From: Nodularia sphaerocarpa UHCC 0038
Lineage (GTDB): Bacteria > Cyanobacteriota > Cyanobacteriia > Cyanobacteriales > Nostocaceae
DNA length: 64,000 bases
Reading direction: 5' to 3'
Assembly: GCF_022376295.1 (NCBI RefSeq)
Contig: NZ_CP060140.1
Span: forward strand, 4,468,356 to 4,532,355
The notes beneath the pieces are model-generated. The model saw nothing but the letters and a program-made list of their open reading frames with translations. It did no database searches and was not told where the DNA came from. Numbering within the stretch: the first letter of the stretch is position 1; every line of letters starts with the position of its first letter. Shown here piece after piece: positions 1-6,174 of the stretch. The position numbers and the translations under genes were made by a program.

Positions 1-1591
1 CTTCGCTGACAGTTTCCGGCATTTCTCCCCATAAATCTACTTGCTGATTCAGAGACGCAACATCTGACGCAGCCGGATCTTCAGGAAGTTGGTTGTTAAC
101 AATCGGTTGCACAAGTCCCCGATGCATAAACACTTGGTCATTTGCTGCTTTTTGGTGATCAAGCTGACGAAACAAATCCGAAACTAAAGCCGAATCTTCT
201 GCATAGTGAGGATCATCATCAGACTCAATTTCATCAACTAAATCCCCCCACGTTTCTTCACCTAACCAATCTAGCCCTGAAGCATCATCACCTAAGCCAG
301 AAGGAATCATGTCATCAATGGGTAAAGCTATGTCAGCATCATCCGCCGTGGCAAAATACATCGCAGTGGGATTTACCTTAAAAGGCCGATGATGACTATA
401 CCCGTTGAGTGAGTCTGCATTTAAAGATATTTCTGGACACAATAGACCGTCAAAATCCTTTTGGAGATATAAAATCGGTAACGCCCAGTAACTCTGGTGA
501 GAACCATAAGCAGAAATTAATCCCTGACGTACCCGACTGACACACAAATCCACCGGATATCCCTGGCTGAGGTTGCGGTAAAACAATTGTGTCAAAGTTA
601 GCGCTACTTCATCGGGAATTCGTTCTGACATTGCCAAAACGCCCCTAATGCCCCGTCTGACTAGGCTTTCTGTCAAATTACGTTCACCCGTCATCTCCCC
701 AACAGGATCGGATGTAGCAGTGTATGCTCCCCAACAGGAATTAAACACAGCCATTTGAATATTATTATTCACCAGCAAGCCTGCTAAATCATCACCACTA
801 AGAGTTTCTGTTAAGCCAGTTCTTCTACTGACAAGATAAATTTGTCCCCCGTTCGGCCCTAAGTTACTATGACCGGAGTAGTGTAGAACTTGGTATCTTC
901 CTTGTTCTAAAGCTTGGGTTAATTCTTCGCGCCCTGGTTGGTCTAGCAGCGTCAGTTCAATATCTGGAAAATGATTGCCACTTTCATCAGTTCGTGCTGT
1001 TTGACGGTGGAGTTCAGCTTGGAGGTTAATAGCTTCTTGTTTGAGCAAATCGAGGCGAACTTGATCAGGAGGGGAAGCCAGCACCATCAAGACTTTCACA
1101 CCACCAGTTTCGGGTAGTGCGGGTCTGTTTCTAGATGGCAAACGAGATGTTGCCATCATTCCGCTTTGGTAGCGAGAAAACGCAATATAAGGACCAGTAG
1201 CTAGGGGGCGATCGCCTGCGTGCATCACTTCCCACGGCAGACGTGCTAACCTGATATCTTTTAGCCCCAAACGTAGCCGCAGGATTTGTTGGTGATTCTG
1301 GGCAATACCTTGAGCAGTAATCCAACTGTCTCTGAGAGTGCCTTGAAACAGTGCATTATAAAATTGCTGTCCCAATGCCACCAGATTAACAGAGTTTCTA
1401 GCAATGGCTTCTCCCTGCAACAGGGACTTTAGCGGATCATTCATTAAATGTCCAGCAGATGCCAACCACTCAGCTACAGGCCAAGTTACCAGTTCTTCCG
1501 CCAATGGCACCCCAGGCGCGACTTGTTCGGTCCGTACCAAGTAGTCATTCTGCCCTACTGGGGTTACGGAAATGTGAAATTCCTGGGTCAC
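1..1591 (-). CDS. hetF: HetF-like CHAT-domain (caspase-like) protease, 3' end beyond window
   Basis: The reading frame is open from a GTG at 1591 to the window edge (530 residues visible). The CHAT core is clear: HYSGHS gives a predicted catalytic His241 and VFNSCWGA a predicted catalytic Cys286 in this numbering. The C-terminal part visible is acidic and of low complexity. GTG 1591 is the first usable start after an in-frame stop, has AGGAGG about 15 nt upstream, and begins V-T-Q-E-F-H-I-S-V-T-P. HetF is a CHAT-family protease needed for heterocyst differentiation and normal cell division in Anabaena/Nostoc, and its gene is the published neighbour of the NsiR1 array. The name rests on the CHAT core plus the adjacent divergent array; another CHAT paralogue is the alternative. 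Confidence 0.85.
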   Translation of the reverse strand, partial: MTQEFHISVTPVGQNDYLVRTEQVAPGVPLAEELVTWPVAEWLASAGHLMNDPLKSLLQGEAIARNSVNLVALGQQFYNALFQGTLRDSWITAQGIAQNHQQILRLRLGLKDIRLARLPWEVMHAGDRPLATGPYIAFSRYQSGMMATSRLPSRNRPALPETGGVKVLMVLASPPDQVRLDLLKQEAINLQAELHRQTARTDESGNHFPDIELTLLDQPGREELTQALEQGRYQVLHYSGHSNLGPNGGQIYLVSRRTGLTETLSGDDLAGLLVNNNIQMAVFNSCWGAYTATSDPVGEMTGERNLTESLVRRGIRGVLAMSERIPDEVALTLTQLFYRNLSQGYPVDLCVSRVRQGLISAYGSHQSYWALPILYLQKDFDGLLCPEISLNADSLNGYSHHRPFKVNPTAMYFATADDADIALPIDDMIPSGLGDDASGLDWLGEETWGDLVDEIESDDDPHYAEDSALVSDLFRQLDHQKAANDQVFMHRGLVQPIVNNQLPEDPAASDVASLNQQVDLWGEMPETVSE

Positions 1592-1749
1592 AACTTTTTC
1601 TGTTCGCCTCCTAAATCTAGCTTGAAACGCGAAAGTTTCAATTCGATTTTTCGCTCCTTCTGATACCTTAGATGCATCCTGCTACTGAATGTTTCTGAAC
1701 CAAGTTGTTTTGCTGCCTCGGCTATAAGTTTATCTGGATTAGCTCGCAC
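1588..1749 (-). CDS. Possible 53-residue leader ORF coupled to hetF, or gene remnant
   Basis: A reading frame from GTG 1749 encodes a basic 53-residue peptide ending G-G-E-Q-K-K-L. Its TGA overlaps the hetF GTG start in the four-base junction GTGA, a geometry typical of translational coupling. No clear ribosome binding site precedes its own start, and I recognise no family. It could be a translated upstream ORF controlling hetF, the remnant of an upstream gene, or chance. Confidence 0.3.
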   Translation of the reverse strand: MRANPDKLIAEAAKQLGSETFSSRMHLRYQKERKIELKLSRFKLDLGGEQKKL

Positions 1750-1783
1750 CTGGCTAAAAAAATTTATCAGGAAATAGGCTGAG

Positions 1784-1841
1784 TAGATGCAGCTTGCTTT
1801 TCAACTCCCTGAGTCGGCTAATCTCTACTGACGGTTTTTTT
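1784..1841 (+). ncRNA. NsiR1-like unit 0 (degenerate, hetF-proximal)
   Basis: It keeps TAGATGC, CTCCCTGAGTCGGCTAA and a seven-T tract but has lost the CCTGATAAC block and the CCCC/GGGG stem. No TCCGGA lies at the usual place. It sits just upstream of hetF on the opposite strand, so its complement may fall in the hetF leader. Confidence 0.55.
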
Positions 1842-1892
1842 GATCAGAATTTTCTCCGGACAATGGTAGATGTGCCAGGAAGATTAAATTAG

Positions 1893-1951
1893 TAGATGCA
1901 CCCTGATAACTAACTCCCCTGACTGGCTAACACCCGTTGGGGGATTTTTTT
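1893..1951 (+). ncRNA. nsiR1: NsiR1 unit 1
   Basis: Consensus RNA block. The promoter motif TCCGGA is at 1855-1860, 33 nt before the block. The CCCC/GGGG hairpin is followed by seven T. Confidence 0.88.
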
Positions 1952-2017
1952 ATGCAATTCACAGTTTTTTCCAATTTTCTCCGGACAATCGTAGATATGC
2001 CAGGAAGATTAAATTAG

Positions 2018-2076
2018 TAGATGCACCCTGATAACTAACTCCCCTGACTGGCTAACACCCGTTGGGGGATTTTTTT
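2018..2076 (+). ncRNA. nsiR1: NsiR1 unit 2
   Basis: Consensus RNA block with TCCGGA at 1980-1985, 33 nt upstream; 125 bp from unit 1. Confidence 0.88.
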
Positions 2077-2142
2077 ATGCAATTCACAGTTTCTCCCAAT
2101 TTTCTCCGGACAATGGTAGATGTGCCAGGAAGATTAAATTAG

Positions 2143-2201
2143 TAGATGCACCCTGATAACTAACTCCCCTGACTGGCTAACACCCGTTGGGGGATTTTTT
2201 T
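2143..2201 (+). ncRNA. nsiR1: NsiR1 unit 3
   Basis: Consensus RNA block with TCCGGA at 2105-2110. Promoter variant GGTAGATGTGCC alternates with GGTAGATATGCC in units 2 and 4, suggesting duplication of a two-unit block. Confidence 0.88.
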
Positions 2202-2267
2202 ATGCAATTCACAGTTTCTCCCAATTTTCTCCGGACAATCGTAGATATGCCAGGAAGATTAAATTAG

Positions 2268-2326
2268 TAGATGCACCCTGATAACTAACTCCCCTGACTG
2301 GCTAACACCCGTTGGGGGATTTTTTT
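2268..2326 (+). ncRNA. nsiR1: NsiR1 unit 4
   Basis: Consensus RNA block with TCCGGA at 2230-2235; promoter part matches unit 2. Confidence 0.88.
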
Positions 2327-2392
2327 ATGCAATTCACAGTTTCTCCCAATTTTCTCCGGACAATGGTAGATGTGCCAGGAAGATTAAATTAG

Positions 2393-2451
2393 TAGATGCA
2401 CCCTGATAACTAACTCCCCTGACTGGCTAACACCCGTTGGGGGATTTTTTT
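2393..2451 (+). ncRNA. nsiR1: NsiR1 unit 5
   Basis: Consensus RNA block with TCCGGA at 2355-2360; promoter part matches unit 3. Confidence 0.88.
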
Positions 2452-2515
2452 ATGCAATTCACAGTTTCTGATAATTGTCCGGGAAATGGTAGATATGCTC
2501 AGAAGATTAAATTGG

Positions 2516-2574
2516 TAGATGCACCCTGATAACTAACACCCCTGACTGGCTAACACCCGTTGGGGGATTTTTTT
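2516..2574 (+). ncRNA. nsiR1: NsiR1 unit 6
   Basis: First unit with the variant TCCGGG (2478-2483). The RNA has ACACCCC where others have ACTCCCC. Confidence 0.86.
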
Positions 2575-2640
2575 ATGCAATTCACAGTTTCTGATAATTT
2601 TCTCCGGACAATGGTAGATATGCCAGGAAGATTAAATTAG

Positions 2641-2699
2641 TAGATGCACCCTGATAACTAACTCCCCTGACTGGCTAACACCCGTTGGGGGATTTTTTT
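2641..2699 (+). ncRNA. nsiR1: NsiR1 unit 7
   Basis: Consensus RNA block; TCCGGA returns at 2603-2608. Confidence 0.87.
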
Positions 2700-2755
2700 A
2701 TGCAATTCACAGGTTTCTCCGGGAAATGGTAGATACGCTCAGAAGATTAAATTAG

Positions 2756-2814
2756 TAGATGCACCCTGATAACTAACTCCCCTGACTGGCTAACACCCGT
2801 TGGGGGATTTTTTT
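2756..2814 (+). ncRNA. nsiR1: NsiR1 unit 8
   Basis: Consensus RNA block with TCCGGG at 2718-2723; pitch of 115 bp because the spacer is 10 bp shorter. Confidence 0.86.
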
Positions 2815-2880
2815 ATGCAATTCACAGGTTTTGAGAATTTTCTCCGGGAAATGGTAGATATGACACGAAGATTAAATTGG

Positions 2881-2939
2881 TAGATGCACCCTGATAACTA
2901 ACTCCCCTGACTGGCTAACACCCGTTGGGGGATTTTTTT
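2881..2939 (+). ncRNA. nsiR1: NsiR1 unit 9
   Basis: Consensus RNA block with TCCGGG at 2843-2848 and promoter variant GATATGACACG. Confidence 0.86.
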
Positions 2940-3005
2940 ATGCAATTCACAGGTTTTAAGAATTTTCTCCGGGAAATGGTAGATATGCTCAGAAGATTAA
3001 ATTGG

Positions 3006-3064
3006 TAGATGCACCCTGATAACTAACTCCCCTGACTGGCTAACACCCGTTGGGGGATTTTTTT
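3006..3064 (+). ncRNA. nsiR1: NsiR1 unit 10
   Basis: Consensus RNA block with TCCGGG at 2968-2973. It is followed by the short spacer GGGCATTTTTCCGGG. Confidence 0.86.
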
Positions 3065-3111
3065 GGGCATTTTTCCGGGAAATGGTAGATATGACACGAA
3101 GATTAAATTGG

Positions 3112-3170
3112 TAGATGCACCCTGATAACTAACTCCCCTGACTGGCTAACACCCGTTGGGGGATTTTTTT
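3112..3170 (+). ncRNA. nsiR1: NsiR1 unit 11
   Basis: Consensus RNA block with TCCGGG at 3074-3079; pitch 106 bp. Confidence 0.86.
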
Positions 3171-3234
3171 ATGCAATTCACAGTTTCTGATAATTGTCCG
3201 GGAAATGGTAGATACGCTCAGAAGATTAAATTGG

Positions 3235-3293
3235 TAGATGCACCCTGATAACTAACTCCCCTGACTGGCTAACACCCGTTGGGGGATTTTTTT
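3235..3293 (+). ncRNA. nsiR1: NsiR1 unit 12
   Basis: Consensus RNA block with TCCGGG at 3197-3202; pitch 123 bp. Confidence 0.86.
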
Positions 3294-3340
3294 GGGCATT
3301 TTTCCGGGAAATGGTAGATACGCTCAGAAGATTAAATTGG

Positions 3341-3399
3341 TAGATGCACCCTGATAACTAACTCCCCTGACTGGCTAACACTCGTTGGGGGATTTTTTT
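3341..3399 (+). ncRNA. nsiR1: NsiR1 unit 13
   Basis: TCCGGG at 3303-3308; pitch 106 bp. The loop has ACACTCG instead of ACACCCG. Confidence 0.86.
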
Positions 3400-3463
3400 A
3401 TGCAATTCACAGTTTCTGATAATTGTCCGGGAAATGGTAGATGTGCCAGGAAGATTAAATTAG

Positions 3464-3523
3464 TAGATGCACCCTGATAACTAACTCCCCTGACTGGCTA
3501 ACACCCGTTGGGGGATTTTTTTT
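3464..3523 (+). ncRNA. nsiR1: NsiR1 unit 14
   Basis: Consensus RNA block with TCCGGG at 3426-3431; eight T at the end. Confidence 0.86.
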
Positions 3524-3570
3524 GGGCATTTTTCCGGGAAATGGTAGATATGACACGAAGATTAAATTGG

Positions 3571-3629
3571 TAGATGCACCCTGATAACTAACTCCCCTGA
3601 CTGGCTAACACTCGTTGGGGGATTTTTTT
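3571..3629 (+). ncRNA. nsiR1: NsiR1 unit 15
   Basis: TCCGGG at 3533-3538; pitch 107 bp. Shares the ACACTCG loop with unit 13. Confidence 0.86.
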
Positions 3630-3707
3630 GTGCATTTCACAGTAACCATCATTGATAATGATACGTTTCTCCGGAGAATGGTAGTTGCAGAGCGAAGATT
3701 AAATTGG

Positions 3708-3765
3708 TAGATGCAACCTGATAATTAGTTCCCCTGCCTGACTAACACTCATAGGGGGATTTTTT
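3708..3765 (+). ncRNA. NsiR1-like unit 16 (diverged)
   Basis: TCCGGA at 3670-3675 still lies 33 nt upstream. The body has changes (GATGCAACCTG, TGCCTGACTAACACTCATA), but the CCCC/GGGG stem and T-tract are kept. Confidence 0.75.
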
Positions 3766-3858
3766 GCTTCTGTGAACAGCAACCATCATATCATTAATGA
3801 TAATTTTGTCCAGTGTCCAGAATAAACTCAACTCTTTAATCTAAAAACGGGTTGTTGA

Positions 3859-3913
3859 TAAATGCGTCCTGATAATTAACTCCCCTAGACCGCCACCACT
3901 GAGAGATTTTTTT
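3859..3913 (+). ncRNA. NsiR1-like unit 17 (degenerate)
   Basis: CCTGATAA, CTCCCCT and a seven-T tract remain, but the 3' stem arm is GAGAGA, so the hairpin is broken. No TCCGG motif lies at the 33-nt position; TCCAGA occurs five bases further away. Probably a dead copy. Confidence 0.45.
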
Positions 3914-3991
3914 ATGTTGGGTATAACCAACATCCCCAATTGTGACAATGCTATCCGGAACATACTATTTAGTCCTAGAAAAGTTGATTGG

Positions 3992-4048
3992 TAGATACAC
4001 TCTGATAACTAACTCCCCTGGCTGGCTGCCACCACTAGGGGATTTTTT
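3992..4048 (+). ncRNA. NsiR1-like unit 18 (diverged, stem kept)
   Basis: TCCGGA at 3954-3959, 33 nt upstream. The loop sequence is changed while the TCCCCT/AGGGGA stem and T-tract are intact. Confidence 0.7.
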
Positions 4049-4134
4049 ATTCAAACAGAATAATAACAAATCTTGGCAAATCTTGGGAAAGATTTATCCG
4101 GAGAGATGGGCTTCACCTTAGAACATTTAATTAG

Positions 4135-4190
4135 TAGATGCACCCTGATAACTAACTCCCGTAACGGACAAAGATTTGATGGAGTTTTTT
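4135..4190 (+). ncRNA. NsiR1-like unit 19 (distal, re-paired stem)
   Basis: TCCGGA at 4097-4102, 33 nt upstream, and the TAGATGCACCCTGATAACTA head is perfect. The second half is replaced, but a new stem AACTCC/GGAGTT leads into the T-tract, so terminator form is preserved with different bases. Confidence 0.7.
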
Positions 4191-5411
4191 GGAAAAGTCT
4201 TCTGCCGATAGCCTTGGCTCATTTGTAGATGCTTAGGCAAACATTATAACGCAATATTATTAATATATTCTACTATGGATAGTTTTTTATTGTTACTTTT
4301 GTCATAGTTTGTTGACCAAACCTAGATTTAAACCTGTTCTAAAAATCCGTACAAAACTACCAATAAATAGATAGAACTGAACAAATGGAACTCAACGGTT
4401 TATTTTCTGCCTATATCAAGGGCTTGAGAGCTTACCGTTTTCACAGTTGTACCTGATATTCCCTGTGAAAGACTGTTAAAGAATTAACAAAGGATTTAAG
4501 TTCTTTGTTTTTCAATAATGGCTTTTCGCCAAGTCTTTCAAGATTATCACACCAAATAAGCTTTTGCATCCCGTATCAATCAGACGTTGGTTGATAGTAG
4601 GACAATTAGCTATCCCTATAATATGCCCAAACATAAAGGACTGTCTAGATATGTTTACAAATTATGCTAATTTTCCTAACTAGTTACAAACCTCTGCACC
4701 GATGAGGTTTTGAAAATACTCTAAGTGTGTATTACACTTTCTAGGTTACTTCACCCTAACACTATTAGCCTGATAGCAAATCAGTATTGCATTTTTGCGT
4801 TACTTGTGAGATTTGCATAAGCTATGACCTAGCTGTTCTGCAAAACTACATTTTGTAGATGTATTGATTGTAGTTTTATCTATCGTATCATAATTTTTGG
4901 GTAAATAGCTAGATTTTTGTTGGCTAGCTTTGACACTTTAACAAGCCGGGGGATCGTTTGATTACAAGCTTTTCAGGTAATTTCCCCGCCCTAACGTGCG
5001 GCTTTGATCACATCAAGCAATAAAACTTTAACTTAGGTAGATGGGACGTAAGGAAACCCAAGATTTACAACTTCGATGGGATTTGCGATCGCCTAAAGCC
5101 CTGATGGGCATAATAAATACATAGCTGGTCTTACCGAGGAGCCTGTGGTTTGTACTCAGCGCTAGGGTCGTCATTTGTCATTGGTCATTTGTCATTGGTC
5201 ATTAGTAAGGGTTTGGGTCCTGTTTAGGAGTCGTAACATAGTTTGGTTTATTCGGTGCTTACCTACTTACTCATTTGACAAACAATTGCGATCGCTTAAA
5301 TACAGAAATATGGTAGCCGATGTTTGCTCAAAGCATTAATTTTTTCTAGAATTTGGTTGTGGTTTATTAAAAATATGGTAGCCTCCCTAAAGCTTATATG
5401 CACATAGCCTC
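4191..5411. other. Long intergenic region without a supported gene
   Basis: AT-rich. A weak hairpin AACAAAG/CTTTGTT followed by T occurs at 4486-4513. A 7-base repeat of the TCATTTG/TCATTGG type is at 5171-5205. Two short frames (23 codons at 4385, 27 codons at 5044) lack a ribosome binding site and any recognisable motif. A direct repeat AAATATGGTAGCC occurs near 5308 and 5373. Confidence 0.6.
5171..5205. repeat. Short tandem heptanucleotide repeat (TCATTTG/TCATTGG)
   Basis: About five 7-base units alternate TCATTTG and TCATTGG. This is the same sequence class as the TAATGAC array at 49213. Confidence 0.8.
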
Positions 5412-5729
5412 ATGAGTTTAGCTGTTATTAAATTTTCTTCCGAAGAGTGCGGTATCTGCCACAAAATGTCTTTTTATGACCAAAAGGTGGCTGAAGAACT
5501 CGGTTTGCAATTTATCGATGTAAAAATGCAAGATACGGCTAGTTACCGTAAGTATCGAAAAGTTTTGTTGTCTCAGTATCCAGATAAATCAGAAATGGGA
5601 TGGCCGACTTACATTATCTGTGAGTCTCCAGAAGGAGAATTTCAGATTAAAGGTGAAGTCAAAGGCGGTCATCCCAAAGGTGAGTTTAGAACTCGTCTAC
5701 AAGAAGTTCTCAATTCGGCGGATAGTTAA
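5412..5729 (+). CDS. Thioredoxin-like protein
   Basis: A 105-residue protein with a CGIC redox motif near the N-terminus (residues 13-16) and a cis-proline block GWPTYIIC. The length fits a single thioredoxin fold. It lacks a signal peptide, so it is probably cytosolic. The CGIC dipeptide differs from the CGPC of ordinary thioredoxins, so a specialised reductase role or partner is likely, but no substrate can be named. It is convergent with the next gene, with stops five bases apart. Confidence 0.8.
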   Translation: MSLAVIKFSSEECGICHKMSFYDQKVAEELGLQFIDVKMQDTASYRKYRKVLLSQYPDKSEMGWPTYIICESPEGEFQIKGEVKGGHPKGEFRTRLQEVLNSADS

Positions 5730-5734
5730 AAGTC

Positions 5735-5959
5735 CTACAATACCTCAAATGATTTGACTTCCAGGACAGGGCCTATCATGGCTATGGTCATGACATCTTC
5801 ACGTACCTGTCCTGTAACTTTTGCTGTTTGTCCGGCTTTGAGCAAGTTTTTGTCAGCACCTCTGAGGATTTCGTAAGTATTACCCTCATCTGTAACTAAC
5901 GCCCAAGCGCCAGTACCAATATCTCGGCGTTCGATTGTACCTGTAACTGTAATGCTCAT
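5735..5959 (-). CDS. Small beta-rich protein of unknown function
   Basis: A 74-residue protein with alternating short hydrophobic strands (TVTGTIERRDIG, AWALVTDEG, AKVTGQV) typical of a small beta-barrel such as an OB-fold. I do not recognise the family. It is convergent with the thioredoxin-like gene. A GGGGAGT heptamer array lies immediately upstream of the start. Confidence 0.6.
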   Translation of the reverse strand: MSITVTGTIERRDIGTGAWALVTDEGNTYEILRGADKNLLKAGQTAKVTGQVREDVMTIAMIGPVLEVKSFEVL

Positions 5960-5964
5960 ATTTT

Positions 5965-6004
5965 AGGGAGTGGGGAGTGGGGAGTGGGGAGTGGGGAGTA
6001 GGGG
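5965..6004. repeat. Short tandem heptanucleotide repeat (GGGGAGT)
   Basis: About five units of GGGGAGT. The complementary motif (CCCCACT) forms the array at 52148. Confidence 0.85.
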
Positions 6005-6011
6005 ATAGAAA

Positions 6012-6161
6012 CTAGGGCGTGTTTTCAAAGTCTAGAAGTAGGTTGGGTTAAGCGCAGCGCAACCCAACGCAGCAAACCAAATATGGGGTAAAGTTGGGTT
6101 TCCCAAAACCTCAACCCAACCTACATTTACGTCTAATTTTGGGTTTGAAAACAGTCCCTAG
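6012..6161. mobile_element. MITE-like element with nested GTAGGTTGGGTT palindrome
   Basis: The outer ends are imperfect inverted repeats: CTAGGGCGTGTTTTCAAA on the left, and the complement of CTAGGGACTGTTTTCAAA on the right. TA abuts both ends, as expected for IS630/Tc1-type insertion. Inside, 6038-6124 is a second palindrome bounded by GTAGGTTGGGTT and AACCCAACCTAC, also found alone at 21190. Confidence 0.6.
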
Positions 6162-6174
6162 CCCCTATCCACTC

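Larger units (their letters stand above)
1784..4190 (+). repeat. nsiR1: NsiR1-type tandem small-RNA array, 20 units
   Basis: Twenty head-to-tail units run rightwards, divergent from hetF. Fifteen are near identical (units 1-15, 1893-3629); one degenerate unit lies nearest hetF and four diverged ones lie distally. Each unit has a promoter part (TCCGGA or TCCGGG, then an AT-rich TAAATT) and a conserved ~59-nt block beginning TAGATGCACCCTGATAAC and ending in a CCCC/GGGG hairpin with a T-tract. Unit pitch is 123-125 bp, or 106-107 bp where a short spacer is used (one unit is 115). The published NsiR1 of Anabaena sp. PCC 7120 is a HetR-dependent, heterocyst-specific RNA made from a tandem array beside hetF. 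Identification rests on position, structure and motif, not on an alignment. Confidence 0.9.

Noticed and set aside
1860..4190. CRISPR array
   Set aside because: Units are 106-125 bp with conserved promoter and terminator and no unique spacers. This is a tandem gene array, not repeat-spacer structure.
4385..4456. Short ORF of 23 codons downstream of the array
   Set aside because: No ribosome binding site and no motif such as RGSGR of PatS; not distinguishable from chance.
5044..5124. 27-codon ORF containing a HIP1 site
   Set aside because: No binding site or family; chance frame.
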